The translations under genes and the position numbers were made by a program. Positions 46,362 through 54,760 of a stretch of 64,000 nucleotides of DNA are shown here, one piece after another; positions within the stretch are counted from its first letter, which is position 1; every line of letters starts with the position of its first letter. Source of the stretch: Cellulosimicrobium arenosum (lineage in GTDB: Bacteria; Actinomycetota; Actinomycetes; Actinomycetales; Cellulomonadaceae). The notes beneath the pieces are model-generated. The model saw only the letters and a list, made by a program, of their open reading frames with translations. It was not told the DNA's origin and made no database searches. The stretch lies in the NCBI RefSeq assembly GCF_014837295.1, contig NZ_JACYHB010000002.1, positions 310,001 through 374,000 on the forward strand, written 5' to 3'.

Positions 46362-48020
46362 TCAGGGCTCTCGCGGAGCGTCCGCGTCGAGCCTGCGAGA
46401 GGCCCGGACCACGGCGGTCGCCGCGACGAGGCCGAGCAGGAGGAACACCCCGGCCACGAGCAACGACCCGCGGGTCGCGTCGGCGAACCCCGTCGACAGC
46501 GCGTCGACGACGGCCGGCCCCTGGTCGCCCAGCTCGCCGGACGTCCCCTGAGCACGCAGCCCCGTGATCACGTTGCCCGCGGAGCCGCTCGTCGCGTCGG
46601 TCAGCCGGGTCACCTGGTCGTCCGGCAGCCCCTGCCCGGAGAGCGCCGTCGGCACGGTCGACGCGATGAGGACGGCCAGGGCCGACCCCACCAGGGCCGT
46701 GCCCAGGGCGGAGCCGACCTGGCGCACGGTCGACTGCGTCGCGGACCCCTGGCCGGACTGCGCGGGTGGCACCTGGGCGAGCGTCGTGCTCGTGAGCTGC
46801 GCGGACGCGAGGCCGAGCCCGACCCCGTACACCACGAGGACCCCGGCGAGCAGCCACGGCGAGACGCTGGGCGTCACGACGAGCGCGACCGCGACGACCC
46901 CGACGACCTCGAGCACGAGCCCGATCACCACGACGAGCGGCGCACCGACCCGCGCCGCGAGGTGACGGGCGGAGGCTCCGGAGACGAACGCGCCGATCGC
47001 CATCGCCGCGAGCACCAGTCCGGCGCCCATCGTCGACAGCGCCAGCACGTTCACCAGGAAGAGCGGGAGGACGAAGATGATGCCGAACTCCCCCACCGCG
47101 ACCGCCGTCGCGGCGACGTTGCCCCAGCGGAACGTGGGGATGCGGAACAGGTCGAGGTCGAGCAGCGCCGACCGGCCGATCCGGGCGCGGTGCCGCTCCC
47201 ACAGGACGAACGTCACCAGGAGCACGACCGCGAGCGCCAGCAGGACCGGGACGGGGGACACGGGTGCTGACGTCGACCACGTGAACCCCCCGACCGTCAG
47301 GTCGGTCTTCGGCGCCCACCAGCCGAGGCTCTGCCCCTCGATCAGCCCGAACACGAGGGCGCCGAACCCCAGGCCGGACAGCAGCAGCCCGTCGACGTCC
47401 AGCCCGGGCGCCGTCACGTGCGCCCGGGTCTCAGGGACCCAGAGGTACGCGCACACCACGACCCCGACGCCGATCGGGAGGTTGACGAGGAAGATCCACG
47501 GCCAGGTGAACGACGTCGTCAGCCATCCCCCGGCCAGCGGGCCGATCGCCGCGGCACCGGAGATCACCGCTCCCCACACGCCGAACGCGGCGGCGCGGTC
47601 CGTGCCGCGGAAGGTCGCGTTGACGGTCGACAGCGTCGACGGCAGGATCGCCGCAGCCCCGAGCCCTTGGACGAGCCGGCCGCCGATCAGGGTCCCGCCA
47701 TCGTCCGCCGCGGCCGACAGCAGCGACCCGACCAGGAACGCGACCACGCCGATCACGAGCAGGCGACGCCGCCCGAGCCGGTCGCCGAGCCGGCCCGCGG
47801 ACAGCAGGAGCCCGGCGAGCACCACCGCGTACGACGCGCTCACCCACTGCGCGTCGCTCAGGCCCAGGTCCAGGTCGGCGACGATGTCCGGGAGGGCGAC
47901 GGCGACGATCGTGCCGTCGATGACCACCATCGACAGCGCGACGGACAGGACCACGAGCGCCGCCCACCGGTTCGCGTGCGCTCGCTGGTCGACCGCAGGT
48001 TCCGGCTCGTCAGCGCTCAT
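46362..48020 (-). CDS. MFS drug exporter, DHA2 (14-helix) family
   Basis: 552-residue proton-driven exporter with about 14 hydrophobic segments. Helix 1 carries VVIDGTIVAVALP, the DHA2 motif D1. GRLGDRLGRRRLL is motif A between helices 2 and 3, and GPLAGGWL is motif C of helix 5. The length and motif set match EmrB/QacA-type proteins; substrate unknown. ATG at 48020 is preferred to a GTG directly before it (AAGG about 9 bases upstream). No regulator gene is adjacent. Convergent with the MacB-like ATPase. Confidence 0.92.
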   Translation of the reverse strand: MSADEPEPAVDQRAHANRWAALVVLSVALSMVVIDGTIVAVALPDIVADLDLGLSDAQWVSASYAVVLAGLLLSAGRLGDRLGRRRLLVIGVVAFLVGSLLSAAADDGGTLIGGRLVQGLGAAAILPSTLSTVNATFRGTDRAAAFGVWGAVISGAAAIGPLAGGWLTTSFTWPWIFLVNLPIGVGVVVCAYLWVPETRAHVTAPGLDVDGLLLSGLGFGALVFGLIEGQSLGWWAPKTDLTVGGFTWSTSAPVSPVPVLLALAVVLLVTFVLWERHRARIGRSALLDLDLFRIPTFRWGNVAATAVAVGEFGIIFVLPLFLVNVLALSTMGAGLVLAAMAIGAFVSGASARHLAARVGAPLVVVIGLVLEVVGVVAVALVVTPSVSPWLLAGVLVVYGVGLGLASAQLTSTTLAQVPPAQSGQGSATQSTVRQVGSALGTALVGSALAVLIASTVPTALSGQGLPDDQVTRLTDATSGSAGNVITGLRAQGTSGELGDQGPAVVDALSTGFADATRGSLLVAGVFLLLGLVAATAVVRASRRLDADAPREP

Positions 48021-48071
48021 CACTCGACACCTTGTCAGATCATCCGCGAGCCTGCTGCTCGCGCGCCCTCC

Positions 48072-49400
48072 TCAGTGCGGGGCGACGGCTGCGAGGAGCG
48101 CGGGGACACCGCCCGTCACCGAGCGTGCTTCCACGCCCGCCGCGCGGGCGACGTCGGCCACGCGGGCCGAGCGGGCGCCCGCGGCGCACACCACCACGAC
48201 GGGACGGTCGGTGGGCAGGTCGTCCAACGCGGCCCGGGCCGCGGCGTCGTGCCCACCCGGCACGCCACCGAGGAACGTCCCGCTAGGGACGAGCGTCGCG
48301 CCGGGAACGGGGCGCACCTGCGCCTCCCAACCCTCGCGCACGTCGAGCAGGTAGGCGCCGGCCGCGAGGAGCGCGGCCGCCTCGCGCGCGTCCACGTCGG
48401 CGGTCGGGGCCCCGGTGCCCGACGCCGCAGGTGCGGCCCCGCCTGGCGTCCCGCCGGCCGCGGGGGTCAGACCGCAGAACGCGGCGTACGCGTCGTCGCC
48501 CGGGAGGAGCGCGGTCACGGGCTCGCGGGTCGGGTCCGGGCGGACGGTGAGCTGGCGCCACGTGAGGTCGAGCGCGTCGTACACGGCGAGGCGGCCGAAC
48601 AGCGTCGTCCCGGCCCCGGTGACCAGCTTGATCGCCTCCGTCGCCATGACCGACCCGACGGTGCCGCACATCGCGCCGAGCACGCCGCCGGTCGCGCAGT
48701 CCGGGGCCGCGCCGGGAGGCGGCGGCACGGGGAAGACGTCGCGGTAGGTCACCCCGCGTCCGCCGGCGCCGCCTCGCGGGGACGAGCCCGCGGCGTCGGG
48801 CACGACGTACCGGGGCGCGCCCCAGAAGACGGCGACCTGGCCGGTGAAACGGTAGACCGACCCCCACACGACGGGCAGGCCGAGGGCCTCGGCCGCGTCG
48901 GCGACCAGGTAGCGGGTCGGGAAGTTGTCGGCGCCGTCGAGGACGACGTCGTAGCCGCCCAGCACGTCGAGCGCGTTGTCCGCGTCCAGCCGCACCGCGT
49001 GCTCGACCACCTCGACGCACGGGTTGACCTCGGCGATCGCGGCGCGCGCGGAGTCCACCTTGCGCAGGCCGACGCCGGACGAACCGTGGATCACCTGCCG
49101 CTGCAGGTTCGAGGTGTCGACGAGGTCGTCGTCGACGATCCCCACGGTCCCCACTCCCGCCGCGGCCAGGTAGAGCAGAGCCGGGCTGCCCAGGCCGCCC
49201 GCGCCCACCACGAGCACGCGCGCCGCGGCCAGCCGCCGCTGCCCGGCCGGGCCGACGCCCGGGAGCGACAGGTGCCGGGCGTAGCGCTCCAACTCAGCGG
49301 TCGTCAGCTCCCGGCCCGGCTCGACCAGCGGGGCCAGCTGCGACGCGGGCTCGGCGGGCACAGCGGGCACGTCAGGCACGGAAGGAACGGCGGCGGTCAC
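48072..49400 (-). CDS. moeZ: MoeZ/MoeB-like adenylyltransferase with rhodanese domain
   Basis: 442 residues. The ThiF/MoeB-type E1 domain (about 35-290) has LVVGAGGLGSPALLYL (ATP site), RKVDSA, DGADNFPTRYLV and ATGGVLGAMCGTVGS. A rhodanese domain (about 350-440) has the catalytic cysteine in VVVCAAGARSARV. Such MoeZ enzymes activate the Gly-Gly ends of sulfur carriers (ThiS, MoaD, CysO) and load sulfur. It is likely the ThiS activator for the thiazole genes 7 kb away. The E1 domain lacks the paired CxxC zinc motifs. GTG start overlaps the DUF3817 gene stop. Confidence 0.9.
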   Translation of the reverse strand: MTAAVPSVPDVPAVPAEPASQLAPLVEPGRELTTAELERYARHLSLPGVGPAGQRRLAAARVLVVGAGGLGSPALLYLAAAGVGTVGIVDDDLVDTSNLQRQVIHGSSGVGLRKVDSARAAIAEVNPCVEVVEHAVRLDADNALDVLGGYDVVLDGADNFPTRYLVADAAEALGLPVVWGSVYRFTGQVAVFWGAPRYVVPDAAGSSPRGGAGGRGVTYRDVFPVPPPPGAAPDCATGGVLGAMCGTVGSVMATEAIKLVTGAGTTLFGRLAVYDALDLTWRQLTVRPDPTREPVTALLPGDDAYAAFCGLTPAAGGTPGGAAPAASGTGAPTADVDAREAAALLAAGAYLLDVREGWEAQVRPVPGATLVPSGTFLGGVPGGHDAAARAALDDLPTDRPVVVVCAAGARSARVADVARAAGVEARSVTGGVPALLAAVAPH

Positions 49401-49837
49401 GGTGTGTAGCGCTCCTCCAGCGCCGCCAGCTTGGCGTCCGCCTCGGCGTGGACCTTCTTCTCCAGCACGAACGACATCACCGGGACGACCCCGGCGAAGA
49501 CCATCGTCGCCAGGCGGCCCCAGCCCCAGCGCATCTTGGTCCACAGGTCGAGCACGGTGACCAGGTAGACGACGTAGATCCACCCGTGCGCGAACGGGAC
49601 CCACCCGATGAACCTCAGCAGCGGGTCGACGTCCGCGAACGCGCCCACCGCGTACTTGATCACCAGCTCGACGCACAGGACGAGCAGCATGACACCCGTG
49701 ATGATCGCCATGACGCGGTATCGCGCGAGCGCTCCCCGGGCCTTGCGGATCGCGGCGCCCGCCGCCTCCGGGGTGGGCAGCGAGCCGCCCGGCGCGTGCT
49801 CCGTGCTGTCGGTACTGGTGGAGTCCTGGGAGGTCAT
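49397..49837 (-). CDS. DUF3817 membrane protein
   Basis: 146 residues: a Ser/Thr/Asp-rich leader, then three helices (about 44-62, 78-98 and 108-126) with the signatures FIGWVPFAHGWIYVVYL and TKMRWGWGRL, typical of DUF3817. The function is unknown. The ATG at 49837 is preferred to a GTG 6 bases earlier because AGGAAG lies 9 bases from the ATG and only 3 from the GTG. It overlaps moeZ by 4 bases (GTGA), a pairing that suggests a link with sulfur transfer, though this may just be operon packing. Confidence 0.82.
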   Translation of the reverse strand: MTSQDSTSTDSTEHAPGGSLPTPEAAGAAIRKARGALARYRVMAIITGVMLLVLCVELVIKYAVGAFADVDPLLRFIGWVPFAHGWIYVVYLVTVLDLWTKMRWGWGRLATMVFAGVVPVMSFVLEKKVHAEADAKLAALEERYTP

Positions 49838-49953
49838 GGGCACAGCTTCCTGAGGTGGTGGGAGGCGTCCGTGACCGAGAGCACACCCGGCCGAGCGCGG
49901 TCCGTCCTAATTACGTCGCCGCACGTCGGACGCCGAACCTAGGGTAGATCACC

Positions 49954-51831
49954 GTGCAGCAACTCCCCGTGCCCGACCCGGGCACCCCCGACCTGCGCGG
50001 CCCCACCCGGTACCTCCTGTGGGTCGCTCGCCGCCAGTGGACCGTCCTGACCGCCGCGGTCCTCATCGGCCTGCTCAACTTCGCCGGTCAGGCCGTGCAG
50101 CCGTACCTGCTCGGGCGCGTGCTCGACGACGGGCTCGCCGACGGGTTCGGTCCGGAGCTGTGGCGCTGGGTCGGCCTCCTGCTCGCCGCCGCCGCCGTGA
50201 TCGTGGTGAGCGGCGTCGTCGGGCACCGGTTCGACATCGCCAACTGGCTGCGCTCCGCGCTCACGACCTCCCAGCTCGTCGGGGACGTGACCGCGAGCTC
50301 GGGCGACGCGATCACCGAGGAGCTGCCGACGGGCGAGGTCGTGTCGACCGTCGCGAGCGACGCCATGCGCGTGGGGCAGCTGTTCGCCATGCTCGGGCAG
50401 TTCCTCGGGGCGCTCGGCGCGTACCTGGTGGTCGTGGTCCTCATGCTGTCCACCTGGCTGCCGCTCGGGCTCGTCGTGGCGCTCGGCCTGCCCGCCGTCG
50501 CGGGCGTGCTGGCGTTCCTCGTCAAGCCCCTCCAGCAGCGCCAGTCGGCCCAGCGCGAGGCGCAGGGCCGCCTGACGACGCTCGGCGCGGACACCGTCTC
50601 CGGACTGCGGATCCTGCGCGGGATCGGCGGCGAGTCCGTGTTCTCCGGACGCTACGCGCGCCAGTCGCAGCGCGTGCGCGTGGCCGGGGTGAAGGTCGCG
50701 CACACCCAGGCGAACCTCGATGCGCTCCAGGTGCTGCTGCCCGGGCTGCTCGTCGTCGTCGTGATCTGGGTCGGGGCGCACGCCGCGCTGCGCGGGGAGA
50801 TCACCACCGGTCAGCTCGTCGCCTTCTACGGCTACGCCGCGTTCCTCGGCTGGCCGCTGCAGATCGCCACGCAGATGCTGCAGATCGCCACGCGGGCGCA
50901 CGTGGCCGCGCGCAAGATCGTGCGCGTCCTGGCCGTGCGCCCGGCGGCCGGCGCAGACCCGGCGACCGCAGCGATGCCGGCGGCCGGGAGCGAGCTCGTG
51001 GACGAGACCAGCGGTCTCGTCCTCGAGCCGGGCCGGGTCGTCGCGCTCGTGTGCGCCGACCCGGACGCCTCGGCGCTGGTCGCCACCCGCCTGGGCCGGT
51101 TCGACGACGCGGCGGAGTCGGCAACGCCCGTCCGGCTCGGCGGCGTGCTGCTGCGGGACCTCGACAAGGGTGCGCTGCGCCGACGGGTCGTCGTCGCGGA
51201 GGCCACCCCGCAGCTGTTCTCCGGCGTGCTGCGCGACGAGCTCGATCCGCGCGGGGGTGCCCTCGAGGCGGACCTCATGGCGGCGATCACGGTCGCCGAC
51301 GCGCACGACGTGCTCGACTCGACGCCCGACGGCCTGGACGGCGAGCTGCCGGAGAAGGGACGCTCGCTGTCCGGCGGACAGCGCCAGCGCGTCGCGCTCG
51401 CTCGCGCCCTGCTCACCGAGCCGGAGATCCTGGTCCTCATCGAGCCGACGAGCGCCGTCGACGCGCACTCCGAGGCGCGGATCGCCGCCCGCCTGGCCGA
51501 GGTCCGTCGCGGCCGGACCACGCTGGTCGTCACGGCGTCCCCGCTCGTGCTCGAGCACGTCGACGAGGTCCAGCTCCTCGAGGACGGGCGCGTGACGCTG
51601 CGCGGCACGCACCGCGACCTCGTCGACCGGGCCCGCGTGCCGGGTCGCGCGGACCCGACCGACGGACCGGGCAGGTCGAACGGGTCGGACCGGTCGCTGG
51701 ACGCGCGCCGGTACCTGCGCGTCGTCGGGCGCTCGCTCGACGAGGACACGGCGACGCCCGACGAACCGGCGCTCGCATCGGTCGGCGCGGAGACCGGCCC
51801 CACCCCGACCCAGGAAGGAGGCCGGTCATGA
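49954..51831 (+). CDS. ABC exporter half-transporter with degenerate ATPase domain
   Basis: 625 residues: six transmembrane helices (about 25-315), then a nucleotide-binding domain that is clearly damaged at some motifs. The Walker A position reads VALVCADPDASAL, without the Gly-rich loop or lysine; Walker B reads LVLIEPTSAVD, with Ile for Asp; the Q-loop Gln and switch His are replaced. The signature LSGGQRQRVALARAL is perfect. It thus offers only a signature to its partner, encoded next. The TAGGGT box 8 bases before the GTG suggests a leaderless start. A 70-residue hydrophilic tail ends the protein. Confidence 0.92.
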   Translation: MQQLPVPDPGTPDLRGPTRYLLWVARRQWTVLTAAVLIGLLNFAGQAVQPYLLGRVLDDGLADGFGPELWRWVGLLLAAAAVIVVSGVVGHRFDIANWLRSALTTSQLVGDVTASSGDAITEELPTGEVVSTVASDAMRVGQLFAMLGQFLGALGAYLVVVVLMLSTWLPLGLVVALGLPAVAGVLAFLVKPLQQRQSAQREAQGRLTTLGADTVSGLRILRGIGGESVFSGRYARQSQRVRVAGVKVAHTQANLDALQVLLPGLLVVVVIWVGAHAALRGEITTGQLVAFYGYAAFLGWPLQIATQMLQIATRAHVAARKIVRVLAVRPAAGADPATAAMPAAGSELVDETSGLVLEPGRVVALVCADPDASALVATRLGRFDDAAESATPVRLGGVLLRDLDKGALRRRVVVAEATPQLFSGVLRDELDPRGGALEADLMAAITVADAHDVLDSTPDGLDGELPEKGRSLSGGQRQRVALARALLTEPEILVLIEPTSAVDAHSEARIAARLAEVRRGRTTLVVTASPLVLEHVDEVQLLEDGRVTLRGTHRDLVDRARVPGRADPTDGPGRSNGSDRSLDARRYLRVVGRSLDEDTATPDEPALASVGAETGPTPTQEGGRS

Positions 51832-53561
51832 AGCTTCCCGTCGCCGAGGGCGCCGCCGTCCGCGCCCGCACCGTCCGGCTCTTCTCCCGGCACCGCCGCA
51901 CGCTGGTCGTCGTGGCGGTCCTGCACACGGTCGCCGCCGTCGCCGGGCTCGCCGGGCCGTGGCTGCTCGGCCTGCTGGTCGACGACGTCACGCAGGGCAC
52001 CACGTCGAGCTCGGTGAACACGCTCGTCGCGATCGGCGCGGTCGCCGTCGTCGCGCAGGCCGTGCTGCGCCGGTACGCGCAACGGAGCTCGATGGTGTTC
52101 GGCGAGACCGTGTTCGCCGAGCTCCGCGAGGAGCTCGTCGACACCGTGACCTCGCTGCCCCTGTCCACCGTCGAGCGGGCGGGGACGGGCGACCTCGTCG
52201 CGCGCACCACCAACGACGTGGACCGGATCCAGCACGCGGTGCGGTTCGGCGTACCGCAGCTCCTCGTGTCCGTCGTCACGATCGTGCTCACCGTCGTCGC
52301 GTCGCTGTTCGTGGACCCGCTCGTCGCGCTCGCCCTGTTCGTGGGCGTGCCGCTGCTCGTCGTGGCGGCGCGCTGGTACCTCGAGCGCGCCGCACCCGGT
52401 TACCAGCGCGAGGCCGCGGCGTACGCGACGCTCAACGGCACCATCACCGAGTCGGTCGAGGGTGCGCGCACCGTCGACGCCCTCGCGCTGTCCGGCAAGC
52501 GCCGGGCCCGGGTGCACGCCGACCTGCGCGAGGCGTTCGCTGCGGAGCGGTACACGCTCGGCCTGCGCACCGTCCTGTTCCCGGGGATCGACGTCTCCGT
52601 GGCGATCGCACCGATCGCGGTCGTCGTGTGGGGCGCCTGGCTGATCTCGCAGGGGCACGCGACCCTCGGCGCGGTGACGACCATCGCGATGTACGGGTTC
52701 CAGCTCGCCGGACCGGTGTGGAACCTCATCTTCTGGCTCGACGAGATCCAGGTCGCGCTGGCGTCGTTCGCGCGCATCGTCGGGGTGTCGCTCGTGCACG
52801 CCGACCGGTCCGCGAAGGACGCCGCCCCGACCGACGAGCACGTCGTCGCCGACCAGGTCGAGTACGCCTACCGCGCCGGGCGCCCGGTGCTGCACGGCGT
52901 GAGCCTCGACCTGGACCCGGGCGAGCGGCTCGCCGTCGTCGGGCCGTCCGGGGCGGGCAAGTCGACGCTCGGCCGCATGCTCGCGGGGATCCACCCACCC
53001 ACGGCGGGCACGGTCACCGTGGGCGGGGTACCGCTCGTGGACCTGCCCCTGTCCGACCTGCGTCGGCACGTCGCGCTCGTCACGCAGGAGCACCACGTGT
53101 TCGTGGGCTCCGTCGCCGAGAACCTGCGGCTCGCCAAGGTCGAGGCGGACGACGCCGAGCTGCTCGGCGCGCTCGAGGCGGTCGACGCGCGCAACTGGGT
53201 CGAGGCGCTGCCGCGGGGCCTCGAGACGGAGGTCGGCTCCGGCGGGTACGTGCTCACGCCCGCCCAGGCCCAGCAGGTCGCGCTCGCGCGGCTCGTTCTG
53301 CTCGACCCGCACACCCTCGTGCTCGACGAGGCCACGTCGCTGCTGGACCCGCGCGCCGCCCGGCACCTGGAGCGTTCGCTCAACGGGGTGCTCGAGGGGC
53401 GGACCGTCGTCGCGATCGCCCACCGCCTGCACACGGCCCACGACGCGGACCGCGTCGCCGTCGTGGACGAGGGCCGGATCAGCGAGATCGGCCCGCACGA
53501 CGAGCTGGTGGCGGCGAACGGCGACTACGCCCGCCTCTGGCACTCCTGGCAACAGGAGTAA
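51828..53561 (+). CDS. ABC exporter half-transporter, catalytic partner
   Basis: 577 residues: six transmembrane helices (about 18-310), then an ATPase domain with intact Walker A (VGPSGAGKSTL), Q-loop (VTQEHHVF), Walker B with catalytic Glu (LVLDEATSLLDP) and H-loop (IAHRL), but a lost signature (LTPAQAQQVALARL). It complements the upstream half exactly, giving one normal ATP site per heterodimer. The ATG overlaps the upstream stop (ATGA), with GAAGGAGG as ribosome site. Substrate unknown. Confidence 0.94.
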   Translation: MKLPVAEGAAVRARTVRLFSRHRRTLVVVAVLHTVAAVAGLAGPWLLGLLVDDVTQGTTSSSVNTLVAIGAVAVVAQAVLRRYAQRSSMVFGETVFAELREELVDTVTSLPLSTVERAGTGDLVARTTNDVDRIQHAVRFGVPQLLVSVVTIVLTVVASLFVDPLVALALFVGVPLLVVAARWYLERAAPGYQREAAAYATLNGTITESVEGARTVDALALSGKRRARVHADLREAFAAERYTLGLRTVLFPGIDVSVAIAPIAVVVWGAWLISQGHATLGAVTTIAMYGFQLAGPVWNLIFWLDEIQVALASFARIVGVSLVHADRSAKDAAPTDEHVVADQVEYAYRAGRPVLHGVSLDLDPGERLAVVGPSGAGKSTLGRMLAGIHPPTAGTVTVGGVPLVDLPLSDLRRHVALVTQEHHVFVGSVAENLRLAKVEADDAELLGALEAVDARNWVEALPRGLETEVGSGGYVLTPAQAQQVALARLVLLDPHTLVLDEATSLLDPRAARHLERSLNGVLEGRTVVAIAHRLHTAHDADRVAVVDEGRISEIGPHDELVAANGDYARLWHSWQQE

Positions 53562-53571
53562 CCACCCTCCG

Positions 53572-53639
53572 CGAGATCGGCCCGTACGTCGCCAGATCGC
53601 CCTACCGAGGGTCGATCTCGGACGTACAGGTCGACCTCG
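53572..53639. repeat. 68-bp palindromic element, copy A
   Basis: Folds into a long hairpin: outer arms 53572-53583 and 53628-53639 (nine of twelve Watson-Crick, one G-T), GTACGTC/GACGTAC (53584-53590 with 53621-53627), AGATCG/CGATCT (53594-53599 with 53613-53618) and CCCT/AGGG at the tip. Its first 19 bases differ from those of copy B at one position. Lies between the ABC exporter and the AbiEi/DUF559-like gene. Confidence 0.75.
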
Positions 53640-53707
53640 TCATTGCTCGTCCACAGATTCCGTGGGTGGCTGTCCCGCCGGCGCGAGGCGCGGCAGGCTC
53701 GGTCACC

Positions 53708-54685
53708 ATGACAGCCGTGCAGCCGACGTCGAGGTCGTTCCCGAGCGCTCCCCGCAGGCCGGGTGACTCCCACCCGACCGAGCGCCCTCTCCTCCCTGCG
53801 CCCGTCCGATTCAGCGAGGAACGCCGCACAGAGCTGGCGCGCCGCACCGCCCTCGGCGCGCTCGAACGGGTCCGTCGCGGCATCTACCTTCCCCGTGCCG
53901 CGACCGACCTCGGCCGCGCGGCGGCTCGTCGCGAGGACGTCCTGCGCCAGGTCGTCGCGGTCGCAGAGCGGCTGTCCACCCCGTACTGGTTCAGCCACAC
54001 GAGCGCCGCGCTCCTGCACGGCTGCTGGACCTGGCACCTGCCGCGGGACGTCCACCTCACTCAGCTCCGCGCGCCCAAGGGTGCCCAGGTCGCGGAGCAG
54101 CACCTGCACCGGCACTGGACCGCGCTGCCCGCGCGGGACCGGTCCGAGGTCGCCGGTCTGCCCGTCACCGGTCTCGAGCGCACCGTCGTCGACTGCGCTC
54201 GTGCGGGCACCGGACCGCAAGGGCTCGTGGTCGCGGACTCCGCGCTCCGCGCGGGCGCCGACCCGACGGTGCTGACGGCGATACTGGACGAGTCCGTGGG
54301 CAAGCGCGGGATCCGGCGCGCGCGCACCGTCGTGGCCCTCGCCGACGCCCGGGCGGAGTCACCCGGAGAGTCCGTCGTGCGCTGGACGATCCACGAGGCT
54401 GGGCTTCCGGCCCCCGTCCCTGCGCACGAGGCCACCACGGCGCGCGGACGGTACTGGCTCGACCTGGCGTGGCCGGACCTGATGGTCGCGATCGAGTTCG
54501 ACGGCGCGGTGAAGTACTCGGGCGGGGAGTTCGGCGACCCGTCGGCACGGATCTGGCGCGAGAAGCTGCGTCACGACGCGTTGACCGAGGCCGGGTGGCT
54601 CGTCGTCCGCGTCGTCTGGGCCGACCTCACAGCACCCGAGTCGCTCGAACGTCGCCTCCGTGCCGCGCTGCGCCAGCACCGGTGA
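53708..54685 (+). CDS. AbiEi/DUF559-like protein (putative nuclease)
   Basis: 325 residues. The N-terminal 35-100 segment (ALERVRRGIYLPRAA) matches the winged-helix of AbiEi-type antitoxin proteins. The C-terminal 110 residues (ESPGESVVRWTIHEAG, YWLDLAWPDLMVAIEFDG, LRHDALTEAGWLVVRVVW) resemble DUF559/Vsr-like PD-(D/E)xK endonuclease domains: the D...EFDG and the charged helix fit a metal site. No toxin partner is encoded next to it. The gene is bracketed by two related palindromes, and its function is unknown. The ATG at 53708 is the first good start after copy A; upstream GTG starts are possible. Confidence 0.75.
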   Translation: MTAVQPTSRSFPSAPRRPGDSHPTERPLLPAPVRFSEERRTELARRTALGALERVRRGIYLPRAATDLGRAAARREDVLRQVVAVAERLSTPYWFSHTSAALLHGCWTWHLPRDVHLTQLRAPKGAQVAEQHLHRHWTALPARDRSEVAGLPVTGLERTVVDCARAGTGPQGLVVADSALRAGADPTVLTAILDESVGKRGIRRARTVVALADARAESPGESVVRWTIHEAGLPAPVPAHEATTARGRYWLDLAWPDLMVAIEFDGAVKYSGGEFGDPSARIWREKLRHDALTEAGWLVVRVVWADLTAPESLERRLRAALRQHR

Positions 54686-54692
54686 CCATCGG

Positions 54693-54760
54693 CGAGATCG
54701 ACCCGTACGTCCGAGATCGACCTTCAGTGGGTCGACGTCGATGCGGGCGGGTCGATCTCG
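54693..54760. repeat. 68-bp palindromic element, copy B
   Basis: Outer arms CGAGATCGACCC (54693-54704) and GGGTCGATCTCG (54749-54760) are perfectly complementary; an inner stem pairs 54712-54722 with 54730-54740 (two mismatches). The same length as copy A and a nearly identical first 19 bases. Its right half encodes the last residues of the SURF1 protein on the minus strand. Confidence 0.75.

Noticed and set aside
46350-46370. Tandem GCTCAGGGCT repeat between the MacB-like ATPase and MFS genes
   Set aside because: Only two copies of a 10-mer, partly inside the MFS stop region; no dyad or promoter context, so chance is a sufficient explanation.
53708-54685. Complete AbiE toxin-antitoxin system
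   Set aside because: Only an AbiEi-like winged helix is present, joined to a nuclease-like domain; there is no AbiEii nucleotidyltransferase gene next to it.
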